From: Pseudomonadota bacterium
GTDB lineage: Bacteria > Pseudomonadota > Gammaproteobacteria > Burkholderiales > Burkholderiaceae_D
Direction: 5' to 3'
Length of the DNA: 5,122 nucleotides
NCBI GenBank assembly: GCA_023435945.1
Contig: JAEZLB010000133.1
Location: 1-5,122 of the forward strand
Shown: positions 1-5,122 of the stretch, in pieces
How positions within the stretch are numbered: position 1 is the stretch's first letter
Layout: each line of letters opens with the position of its first letter
The notes under the pieces: model-generated
The model's database searches: none
Seen by the model: the letters and a program-made list of their open reading frames with translations, nothing else
What the model was told of the DNA's origin: nothing
Position numbers and translations under genes: made by a program

Positions 1-1426
1 CGAGCTGATCTCCAAGCCCTACATCCACATCACGCTGGAGCTGCTGGCGCGCTTTGGCATTGTGGTGGCCAACGACAACTGGCAGCGCTTCACCATCCCC
101 GCAGGCAGCCGCTACCAGTCGCCCGGCGAGGTATACGTAGAGGCAGATGCCTCATCCGCTAGCTACTTCATAGCGCTTGGTGCAATATCCACGGGCGCTA
201 GAAGCCAAAATGGTATTAAAGTTCTGGGCGTAGGCAAAGACTCTATCCAGGGCGATATCCGCTTTGTGGAGGCCGCCCAGGCCATGGGCGCCGTGGTGGA
301 AAGCGGCCCCAACTGGCTGCATATTTCACGCGGCAGCTGGCCCCTGAAGGCCATTGATCTGGACTGCAACCATATTCCAGACGCCGCCATGACCCTGGCC
401 ACCATGGCGCTGTATGCCACAGGCAGCACCACGCTGCGCAATATTGCTAGCTGGCGCGTCAAGGAAACCGACCGCATCGCTGCCATGGCCTGCGAACTGC
501 GCAAGCTGGGTGCCACGGTGGAAGAAGGCCCAGACTTCATCCGCATTACGCCGCCCGCCCAGCCGTCTGACTGGAAAGCTGCCAGCATTCACACCTATGA
601 CGACCACCGCGTGGCCATGTGCTTTTCACTGGCCGCGTTCAACCCGGCGGGTCTGCCCGTGCGCATTGAAGACCCCAAGTGCGTGGGCAAGACCTTCCCC
701 GATTATTTCGAAGCATTTTTCAGCGTGACCCAAGCTTCCCAACCCGCTCCCGTGATCTGTATTGATGGCCCCACCGCCTCGGGCAAAGGCACGGTCGCTT
801 CTCTGGTGGCCGAGCGACTCGGCTTTCACCTGCTCGACTCTGGAGCGCTCTACCGCATCACCGGCCTGGCGGCTTCGCGCGCAGGCATGGCCCTGACCGA
901 AGACAACGCCCAGGCCATTGCCAACCTTATTCTCAGCAAGGCCATTTGCTTCACACCCGACCAGCGTGTGCTGCTGGACGGCGAAGACGTGTCGCTGGCC
1001 ATCCGCACCGAAGAAGCAGGCATGAATGCCTCCAAGGTCTCGGCTTTGCCCGCCGTGCGTGAGGCGCTGCTGCAGGTGCAGCGCGACTTTCGCAAGCTGC
1101 CCGGCCTGGTGGCCGACGGCCGCGACATGGGCACCACCATCTTCCCTGACGCCCCTTTGAAGGTCTATTTGACGGCCAGCGTGCAGTGCCGCGCCGAGCG
1201 CCGTTACAAGCAATTGATTTCCAAAGGACTTTCTGCTAATATGTCAGACCTTTATGCCGACCTTGAGGCGCGCGACGCACGCGACATGAATCGCGCCGCA
1301 TCGCCCTTGAAGCCTGCTGAAGACGCTTTGCACTGGGACAACTCCGAAAGCACGATTGAACAAGCCGTGCAGCAGGTACTGGACTGGTGGCAAGCACGCC
1401 AGCCTTTTGCGCAAGCACAGGGCTGA
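1..1426 (+). CDS. aroA-cmk: Bifunctional EPSP synthase / cytidylate kinase (AroA-Cmk fusion), 5' truncated
   Basis: The reading frame is open from base 2 to the TGA at 1424-1426, and the start lies left of the window. The first part (to about 727) is the C-terminal half of 3-phosphoshikimate 1-carboxyvinyltransferase, which joins PEP to shikimate-3-phosphate. It shows ELISKPYI at the edge, [17 protein letters not shown] with the catalytic Asp at 380-382, VKETDR with Lys-Glu at 461-466, and GKTFPDYF with Lys at 689-691. About 200 N-terminal residues of the family are missing. A short linker follows, then a complete cytidylate kinase (CMP/dCMP to the diphosphate): P-loop GPTASGKGT at 767-793, [30 protein letters not shown] and [21 protein letters not shown] at 752 could in theory start a separate cmk, but no Shine-Dalgarno precedes it, so one fused protein is likely. 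This fusion is known in Comamonadaceae. The track-style GTG at 62 is internal. Confidence 0.95.
   Translation, partial: ELISKPYIHITLELLARFGIVVANDNWQRFTIPAGSRYQSPGEVYVEADASSASYFIALGAISTGARSQNGIKVLGVGKDSIQGDIRFVEAAQAMGAVVESGPNWLHISRGSWPLKAIDLDCNHIPDAAMTLATMALYATGSTTLRNIASWRVKETDRIAAMACELRKLGATVEEGPDFIRITPPAQPSDWKAASIHTYDDHRVAMCFSLAAFNPAGLPVRIEDPKCVGKTFPDYFEAFFSVTQASQPAPVICIDGPTASGKGTVASLVAERLGFHLLDSGALYRITGLAASRAGMALTEDNAQAIANLILSKAICFTPDQRVLLDGEDVSLAIRTEEAGMNASKVSALPAVREALLQVQRDFRKLPGLVADGRDMGTTIFPDAPLKVYLTASVQCRAERRYKQLISKGLSANMSDLYADLEARDARDMNRAASPLKPAEDALHWDNSESTIEQAVQQVLDWWQARQPFAQAQG
157..214 (+). repeat. Decayed palindromic repeat embedded in the aroA coding region
   Basis: TAGCGC at 171-176 is the perfect inverse of GCGCTA at 195-200. 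With two G-T pairs and a G-C pair the stem reaches nine pairs (171-179 with 192-200) and encloses 12 bases. GCTAGC lies just upstream (158-163), and the right arm continues GCGCTAGAAGCC. The segment uses codons rare in the rest of the gene (ATA twice, AGA, CTT, GGT, AAT). It encodes an AroA stretch, STGARSQNG, about four residues longer than the E. coli protein at the same place. From memory, repeats of the form AGCGCTT-spacer-AAGCGCTAGAAGC are dispersed in Comamonadaceae genomes; membership here is inferred. Confidence 0.45.
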
Positions 1427-1582
1427 CACCCCAGGCCCGTCAGCCACATCCGCGCTACACGCGCACTGGCCAGAACGGTTCTCAACCTTTAACCCGCAGG
1501 AATTTCCTGCACCCTCCGATTGCAGTCATAAAAACGTGTGGCAATGGTGCCGCCGGAAACCTGCATTCGGTCAAGGAACTAC
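1427..1582 (+). promoter_or_regulatory. rpsA leader region with two small hairpins
   Basis: This 156-base gap between the aroA-cmk stop and rpsA holds no supported gene. Two hairpins are visible: GCAGGA (1496-1501) with TCCTGC (1505-1510) around a three-base loop, and GTGGCA (1538-1543) with TGCCGC (1548-1553, one G-T pair) around ATGG. Neither has a following T-run, so they do not look like terminators. In E. coli the rpsA leader is structured and S1 represses its own translation through it; a similar role here is inference. I found no convincing -35/-10 pair, so rpsA may be read from upstream or from a promoter I cannot recognise. Confidence 0.4.
1573..1577 (+). promoter_or_regulatory. Ribosome binding site setting the rpsA start
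   Basis: AAGGA lies five bases before the ATG at 1583. It supports that start over the in-frame ATG at 1538, which would add a 15-residue extension unlike any S1 N-terminus and has no comparable site in front of it. Confidence 0.75.
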
Positions 1583-3265
1583 ATGTCTGAATCTTTTGCC
1601 GCCCTTTTTGAAGAATCGTTGCAACGCACTGAAATGCGTCCCGGCGAAGTTATCACTGCTGAAGTCGTGCGCGTTGAGCACAACTTCGTGGTGGTGAACG
1701 CTGGCTTGAAGTCTGAAGCCTATGTGCCAATCGACGAGTTCAAGAACGACCAGGGCGAAATCGAAGTTCAAGTTGGTGACTTCGTGTCCGTGGCCATCGG
1801 CTCGATCGAAAACGGCTACGGCGACACCATCCTGTCCCGTGACACCGCTAAGCGTCTGGCTTCCTGGCTGTCGCTGGAGCAAGCTCTGGAATCCGGCGAA
1901 TTCGTGACCGGCACCACTTCTGGCAAGGTCAAGGGCGGCCTGACTGTTCTGGTCAACGGCATCCGTGCATTCCTGCCCGGTTCGCTGATCGACACACGTC
2001 CCGTTAAGGATCTGACTCCTTACGAAAACAAGACCATGGAATTCAAGGTCATCAAGCTGGACCGCAAGCGCAACAACGTTGTGCTGAGCCGTCGCGCTGT
2101 GGTGGAAGCCTCCATGGGCGAAGAGCGCGCCAAGCTGATGGAAACCCTGAAGGAAGGCGCTATCGTTCAGGGCGTGGTGAAGAACATCACCGAATACGGT
2201 GCGTTCGTTGACCTGGGCGGCATCGACGGTCTGCTGCACATCACCGACATGGCATGGCGTCGCGTACGTCACCCATCCGAAGTGGTGACAGCTGGCCAGG
2301 AAATCACTGCCAAGATCCTGAAGTTCGACACCGACAAGAACCGCGTGTCTCTGGGTCTGAAGCAAATGGGCGACGACCCATGGATGGGCGTTTCCCGCCG
2401 TTATCCTTCGGGCACACGTCTGTTCGGCAAGGTGACCAACATTGCCGACTACGGCGCATTCGTGGAACTGGAACCCGGCATCGAAGGCCTGGTGCACGTT
2501 TCCGAAATGGACTGGACCAACAAGAACGTTGCTCCTTCCAAGCTGGTTGCCCTGGGCGACGAAGTCGAAGTGATGGTTCTGGAAATCGACGAAGACAAGC
2601 GTCGTATCTCCCTGGGCATGAAGCAGTGCAAGGCTAACCCCTGGCAAGAATTCGCTCAGAACACCAAGCGCGGCGACAAGGTGAAGGGCCCCATCAAGTC
2701 CATCACTGACTTCGGCGTGTTCGTGGGTCTGGCTGCCGGCATCGACGGTCTGGTTCACCTGTCTGACCTGTCTTGGAACGAAACTGGCGAAGCCGCCGTT
2801 CGTAACTACAAGAAGGGCCAGGAAGTGGAAGCCATCGTTCTGGGCGTTGACGTCGAGCGCGAGCGCATCTCCCTGGGCATCAAGCAGCTGGAAGATGATC
2901 CGTTCAGCAACTACGTGTCGCTGAACGACAAGGGCACCATCGTGCGTGGCACCGTGAAGGAAGTTGACGCCAAGGGCGCCATCATCGATCTGGGCAACGA
3001 CATCGAGGCGACTCTGAAGGCTTCCGAAATCAGCCGCGACCGCGTCGAAGACGCTCGCAACGTGCTGAAGGAAGGCGATGAAGTCGAAGCCAAGATCATC
3101 AGCATCGACCGCAAGTCCCGCGTCATCAGCCTGTCCATCAAGTCCAAGGACGTTGAGGACGAGAAGGACGCCATGAACCACCTGCGCAACAAGCAGGAAG
3201 CCGAAAGCACTGGTCCGACCACCATCGGTGATCTGATCCGTGCCCAGATGGAGAACCAGGGCTAA
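1583..3265 (+). CDS. rpsA: 30S ribosomal protein S1, apparently chimeric
   Basis: The product is 560 residues, the usual length for six-domain proteobacterial S1, the large RNA-binding protein of the 30S subunit that captures mRNA for initiation. It begins [13 protein letters not shown], the conserved N-terminal segment. S1 (OB-fold) repeats sit near residues 21-87, 105-171, 192-260, 277-347, 364-434 and 451-520; repeats 3-6 show the typical YGAFVDL, DGLLHI and RISLG elements. The start is fixed by AAGGA five bases upstream. Residues 1 to about 425 read as the Comamonadaceae type. From about residue 440 the protein reads as Pseudomonas S1, with [32 protein letters not shown] and the ending [15 protein letters not shown]. 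Beta-proteobacterial S1 usually ends in a GTT-LGALL-AKL type tail instead. No frame is broken. An intrinsic terminator follows 22 bases after the stop. The S1 identity is certain; the mosaic reading comes from remembered sequences. Confidence 0.97.
   Translation: MSESFAALFEESLQRTEMRPGEVITAEVVRVEHNFVVVNAGLKSEAYVPIDEFKNDQGEIEVQVGDFVSVAIGSIENGYGDTILSRDTAKRLASWLSLEQALESGEFVTGTTSGKVKGGLTVLVNGIRAFLPGSLIDTRPVKDLTPYENKTMEFKVIKLDRKRNNVVLSRRAVVEASMGEERAKLMETLKEGAIVQGVVKNITEYGAFVDLGGIDGLLHITDMAWRRVRHPSEVVTAGQEITAKILKFDTDKNRVSLGLKQMGDDPWMGVSRRYPSGTRLFGKVTNIADYGAFVELEPGIEGLVHVSEMDWTNKNVAPSKLVALGDEVEVMVLEIDEDKRRISLGMKQCKANPWQEFAQNTKRGDKVKGPIKSITDFGVFVGLAAGIDGLVHLSDLSWNETGEAAVRNYKKGQEVEAIVLGVDVERERISLGIKQLEDDPFSNYVSLNDKGTIVRGTVKEVDAKGAIIDLGNDIEATLKASEISRDRVEDARNVLKEGDEVEAKIISIDRKSRVISLSIKSKDVEDEKDAMNHLRNKQEAESTGPTTIGDLIRAQMENQG
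2855..2910 (+). other. Probable lineage junction inside rpsA
   Basis: This stretch encodes [19 protein letters not shown], among the most conserved parts of S1 and nearly the same in beta- and gamma-proteobacteria. Sequence before it matches the Comamonadaceae type, as do the upstream aroA-cmk genes. Sequence after it matches Pseudomonas S1, and all downstream genes do too. A switch here, by assembly or recombination, would keep the frame. The exact base cannot be fixed because both sides agree across the region. Confidence 0.6.
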
Positions 3266-3287
3266 GTCCTGATTTTCCAGCGGCTAG

Positions 3288-3316
3288 AAAAAGGGTGACT
3301 TCGGTCGCCCTTTTTT
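3288..3316 (+). terminator. Intrinsic terminator after rpsA
   Basis: GGGTGAC (3293-3299) pairs with GTCGCCC (3304-3310), including one G-T pair, around a stable TTCG tetraloop. Five A's before the stem and six T's after it (3311-3316) extend the pairing and give the release tract. It lies 22 bases after the rpsA stop and should separate most rpsA transcription from ihfB. Confidence 0.9.
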
Positions 3317-3460
3317 GTGCCCGCGCGTTCGCTCGTTCCGTTTTCGCTCCGCTTTCGGACTTTTCCCTGATTTGTCAAGGGTGGCGGCTATTCAAAACCC
3401 CACGGTCATGTTACAACCACCCTCTAGTTGATCTAGCCGCTTGAAAAAGAAGGGAAAACC
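3317..3460 (+). promoter_or_regulatory. ihfB upstream region with a spaced inverted repeat
   Basis: GCGGCTA (3384-3390) and TAGCCGC (3434-3440) form a perfect seven-base inverted repeat 43 bases apart, ending just before the ihfB ribosome site (GAAGGG, 3449-3454). A third copy, GCGGCTA at 3280-3286, precedes the terminator. TTGTCA at 3372-3377 resembles a -35 box, but no good -10 hexamer lies 16-18 bases downstream. Because a terminator stands before it, ihfB probably has its own promoter here, as ihfB does in E. coli. The repeat could be a leader stem or a regulator site; neither is shown. The part from 3317 to 3358 is pyrimidine-rich and contains no A. Confidence 0.4.
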
Positions 3461-3739
3461 ATGACCAAGTCGGAGTTGATCGAACGCATCGTCAGTCATC
3501 AGGGGATGCTCTCGTCCAAGGACGTCGAGCTGGCGATCAAGACCATGCTCGAGCAGATGTCGCAGGCGTTGGCGACCGGCGAGCGTATCGAGATTCGCGG
3601 GTTCGGCAGCTTTTCGCTGCATTACCGGGCGCCGCGCGTGGGTCGCAACCCCAAGACCGGTCAGGCGGTGCGTTTGGATGGCAAGTATGTGCCGCACTTC
3701 AAACCGGGCAAGGAACTGCGCGACCGCGTCAACGACTAA
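3461..3739 (+). CDS. ihfB: Integration host factor subunit beta
   Basis: A 92-residue HU/IHF-family protein, against 94 in E. coli. IhfB pairs with IhfA to form IHF, a nucleoid protein that bends DNA sharply in recombination, replication and sigma-54 promoter control. It begins [10 protein letters not shown]. The [14 protein letters not shown] core is at residues 46-59, the arm motif GRNPKTG at 61-67 carries the DNA-intercalating proline at 64, and [16 protein letters not shown] follows near the end. This is the gamma-proteobacterial (Pseudomonas/E. coli) form. Comamonadaceae IhfB, as I recall it, is clearly different (MTRSELVEEL-type start), which conflicts with the betaproteobacterial genes upstream. 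GAAGGG six bases before the ATG supports the start. The gene order rpsA-ihfB-lapA is widely conserved. Confidence 0.97.
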   Translation: MTKSELIERIVSHQGMLSSKDVELAIKTMLEQMSQALATGERIEIRGFGSFSLHYRAPRVGRNPKTGQAVRLDGKYVPHFKPGKELRDRVND

Positions 3740-3742
3740 GCT

Positions 3743-3756
3743 GGGGCTGCGGCTCC
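3743..3756 (+). other. Small hairpin between ihfB and lapA
   Basis: GGGGC (3743-3747) can pair with GCTCC (3752-3756), including one G-T pair, around a TGCG loop. It starts three bases after the ihfB stop and has no T-run. It is therefore not a standard terminator; at most it may stabilise or attenuate the ihfB-lapA message. Confidence 0.25.
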
Positions 3757-3775
3757 GTCCACTTTCGAGGTAGCT

Positions 3776-4090
3776 ATGCTCTGGTTCAAACGTCTACTGG
3801 GTGTCGTCGTGGCGCTGGCACTGGCCCTGGCGACACTGGTCTTCGTGCTGGAGAACCAGACGCCCGTGGCTATTTCCTTCCTCGGCTTCTCGACGGCCGA
3901 ACTGCCGGTTTCGGTCTTTCTGGTGCTGTTCCTTGTCGCCGGCGGCCTGCTCGGTCTGGTGCTCGGCCTGCTGGTCTATTCGCGGCTGAAGCTGCGGCTG
4001 CGGCGGGTGGAAGGGCGGCTGCGCCGACTCGACGACGAGTGCCGGCGCCTGCATCTGCAACTCGGCGAACGCGACGTCAACGCTGCCTGA
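3776..4090 (+). CDS. lapA: Lipopolysaccharide assembly protein A (LapA/YciS, DUF1049 family)
   Basis: A 104-residue inner-membrane protein with two hydrophobic segments, about residues 7-25 and 45-68. The family signature ENQ (26-28) follows the first segment, with PVAISFLGF between them. After the second lies a strongly basic, heptad-like tail (about 69-98) likely to form a cytoplasmic coiled coil. In E. coli LapA works with LapB and FtsH in controlling LpxC and lipopolysaccharide synthesis. It starts 36 bases after ihfB, with GAGG at 3767-3770 five bases before the ATG, so co-transcription with ihfB is likely. No lapB follows; the next gene converges only 12 bases away. The name should not be confused with the large Pseudomonas adhesin also called LapA. 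Family assignment is good; function in this organism is inferred. Confidence 0.88.
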   Translation: MLWFKRLLGVVVALALALATLVFVLENQTPVAISFLGFSTAELPVSVFLVLFLVAGGLLGLVLGLLVYSRLKLRLRRVEGRLRRLDDECRRLHLQLGERDVNAA

Positions 4091-4102
4091 GATCGATCGA
4101 AC

Positions 4103-4819
4103 TCAGCCCAGCGTGCGCCGGGCCAGGCTCGGGAAATCCGTAATCAGGCTGTCCACGCCGAAATCCGCCAGCCGGCGCATCAGCGAAGCTTCATTCACTG
4201 TCCACACCGAAACGTGCAGCCCCTGACGCTGCGCGCGCAGCAGCCGTTCCGGCGTGCACAGCGTCCAGTTCAGGGCGAGCAGCTGGCAGCCGTAGTGGCG
4301 CGCCACCTTCAGCGGATCCAGCCAGGCATATTCGGCCACCAGGCCGCGCGACAGCTGCGGCGCATGGGCCTGCAGTGCGCGCAGCACGGCGCGCGAACTG
4401 CTGGTGACGGTGACCTTGTCCTGCAGGCCGAAGCGCCGGGTCAGCTCGTCGACGGCCTTCACGGTGCGTGCGGCGCGTTCCCGCGAGGCGCTCTTCACTT
4501 CCAGCTGCCAGTGCTCGAACGGGCAGGCCTCGAACAGTTCTTCCAGGCTCGGAATGGGGCAGGGCTGAGGCCAGCCCGGCCCGCCGGCGCGCGCGTCGAA
4601 GCCGACCAGCTCCGCCGCATCGTGTTCGACGACCTTGCCGCGCCGCCCGGTGGTGCGCTTGAGCGTCGGATCGTGGATCACCATCAGCTGGCCGTCGCGC
4701 GACAGGTGCAGGTCCAGCTCGCAGCGGTGCACGCCCTGTTCGAGGCAATGCCGGAAACTGGCGAGGGTGTTTTCCGGGGCTTCGCCCTTGGCGCCGCGAT
4801 GGCCGTAGATCAGGGTCAC
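4103..4819 (-). CDS. Cytoplasmic glycerophosphodiester phosphodiesterase (UgpQ-like)
   Basis: A 238-residue single-domain GDPD protein that hydrolyses glycerophosphodiesters, such as deacylated phospholipid headgroups, to sn-glycerol-3-phosphate and an alcohol. The family's active-site set is complete: HRG at 7-9, PENT at 15-18, ELD at 34-36 (metal ligands Glu34 and Asp36), catalytic His in HD at 49-50, LEVK with Glu107, VWTVN at 205-209 and ITDFP at 226-230. There is no signal peptide, so it should act in the cytoplasm like UgpQ rather than in the periplasm like GlpQ. It starts with GTG at 4819, whose GTGA overlaps the TGA of the upstream gene; GAGGAG eight bases before it supports this start and suggests translational coupling. 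It converges on lapA. The sequence resembles Pseudomonas GDPDs; the exact substrate is unknown. Confidence 0.93.
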   Translation of the reverse strand: MTLIYGHRGAKGEAPENTLASFRHCLEQGVHRCELDLHLSRDGQLMVIHDPTLKRTTGRRGKVVEHDAAELVGFDARAGGPGWPQPCPIPSLEELFEACPFEHWQLEVKSASRERAARTVKAVDELTRRFGLQDKVTVTSSSRAVLRALQAHAPQLSRGLVAEYAWLDPLKVARHYGCQLLALNWTLCTPERLLRAQRQGLHVSVWTVNEASLMRRLADFGVDSLITDFPSLARRTLG

Positions 4820-5122
4820 TCCGCCGACTCCTCGTCGATGATGATGGTGGTGGAAGGTTGCGGACGGTGGTGGACGACGCTGTCGATGACCACGCCGCTT
4901 TCGAAGTAGACGCTGAATTCCCGATAGTCCCAGCGCGTGATCGGCGGTTTGCCCACCGGGGCATGTTCCTCGTCGGGCAGGCCGAAGCGCTCCAGCACCG
5001 CGGTCTGACGCATGCCGCGCTCCGGCAGCGGCAGGCTGGCGGCCTGGCCCTGCTGACCGATTGGGATCTGCAGGACCTCGGCGTGGGCGTTCAGGGGCAG
5101 GGACAGTAGCAGACAGACAAGC
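4816..5122 (-). CDS. Small exported protein of unknown function, 5' truncated
   Basis: The minus-strand frame is open from the right edge (first full codon at 5121-5119) to the TGA at 4818-4816, giving 101 visible residues. It opens with the end of a signal peptide, LVCLLLSLPLNAHA, with a likely cut after AHA; the true start is outside the window. An internal ATG at 5013 is not the start, because coding clearly continues upstream. The mature part has a G-M-x-x-x-x-V-L-x-x-F-G-L-P stretch (visible residues 36-49), then WDYREFSVYFESGVVIDSVV, a pattern recalling the small BamE/SmpA-type fold, and an acidic tail (IIIDEESAE). No lipobox cysteine is visible at the predicted cut site. It lies first in a coupled unit with the phosphodiesterase. 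I recall similar small proteins beside this phosphodiesterase in Pseudomonas, but know no function. Confidence 0.8.
   Translation of the reverse strand, partial: LVCLLLSLPLNAHAEVLQIPIGQQGQAASLPLPERGMRQTAVLERFGLPDEEHAPVGKPPITRWDYREFSVYFESGVVIDSVVHHRPQPSTTIIIDEESAE
4828..4833 (-). promoter_or_regulatory. Ribosome binding site for the GTG-started phosphodiesterase
   Basis: GAGGAG on the minus strand lies inside the end of the upstream gene, eight bases before the GTG at 4819-4817. It fixes the GTG as the start and fits a coupled two-gene unit. Confidence 0.7.

Noticed and set aside
62..64. GTG at 62 as the start of the first gene
   Set aside because: The frame is open to the left edge and the upstream codons read [20 protein letters not shown], which belongs to EPSP synthase.
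163..1213. Long minus-strand open frames (163-588, 626-1213, 850-1140) opposite aroA-cmk
   Set aside because: The catalytic motifs of AroA and Cmk lie on the plus strand throughout; these are shadow frames in GC-rich coding DNA.
1538..1582. Longer S1 start at ATG 1538
   Set aside because: It adds 15 residues not found in S1 proteins and has no ribosome site; AAGGA sits correctly before the ATG at 1583.
1571..3181. A 536-codon open frame on the minus strand across nearly all of rpsA
   Set aside because: It mirrors the strong codon bias of rpsA on the other strand. Its product has no recognisable motif, and the plus-strand S1 protein is beyond doubt.
3372..3394. Sigma-70 promoter TTGTCA with TATTCA
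   Set aside because: The spacing is only 11 bases and no -10 box lies at 16-18 bases, so I do not call a defined promoter.
4191..4964. Overlapping 257-codon minus frame and 231-codon plus frame (4214-4909) over the phosphodiesterase
   Set aside because: Both give Arg/Ala-rich or Gln/Ala-rich products typical of GC-rich shadow frames, while the GDPD frame has every active-site residue.
4816..5013. A 65-residue protein starting at the ATG at 5013
   Set aside because: The same frame continues to the window edge and encodes a signal peptide and the N-terminal part of the mature protein.

Overview
The window is a housekeeping stretch in the order aroA-cmk fusion (5' truncated), rpsA, ihfB and lapA on the + strand. 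On the - strand a glycerophosphodiester phosphodiesterase gene converges on them, coupled to a small exported protein that runs off the right edge. I see no tRNA, rRNA, CRISPR, transposase, phage or toxin-antitoxin gene, and no undescribed multi-gene system.

The two halves appear to come from different lineages. Bases 1 to about 2855 look like Comamonadaceae (Betaproteobacteria): AroA and cytidylate kinase are fused in one frame, a known arrangement there, and most of ribosomal protein S1 reads as that type. From roughly 2855-2910 onward, inside rpsA, the protein reads as Pseudomonas. This covers the S1 C-terminus ending in [15 protein letters not shown], an IhfB very close to the gamma-proteobacterial form, LapA, a UgpQ-like phosphodiesterase and its partner. 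The downstream DNA also looks more GC-rich by eye. Both lineages carry rpsA-ihfB-lapA in this order, so a join inside conserved rpsA leaves every reading frame intact. A chimeric (for example metagenomic) assembly is the simplest explanation; real homologous recombination is possible. The lineage calls rest on remembered family sequences, not a search.

Layout: 1-1426 end of aroA plus complete cmk domain; 1427-1582 rpsA leader with two small hairpins; 1583-3265 rpsA; 3266-3460 intergenic with a strong intrinsic terminator and a spaced inverted repeat before ihfB; 3461-3739 ihfB; 3776-4090 lapA; 4103-4819 (-) phosphodiesterase; 4816-5122 (-) exported protein.

Functionally, AroA makes EPSP for aromatic amino acids, Cmk recycles CMP/dCMP, S1 recruits mRNA to the ribosome, IhfB is one half of the DNA-bending factor IHF, LapA is a membrane protein linked to lipopolysaccharide assembly, and the phosphodiesterase salvages glycerol-3-phosphate from phospholipid headgroups.
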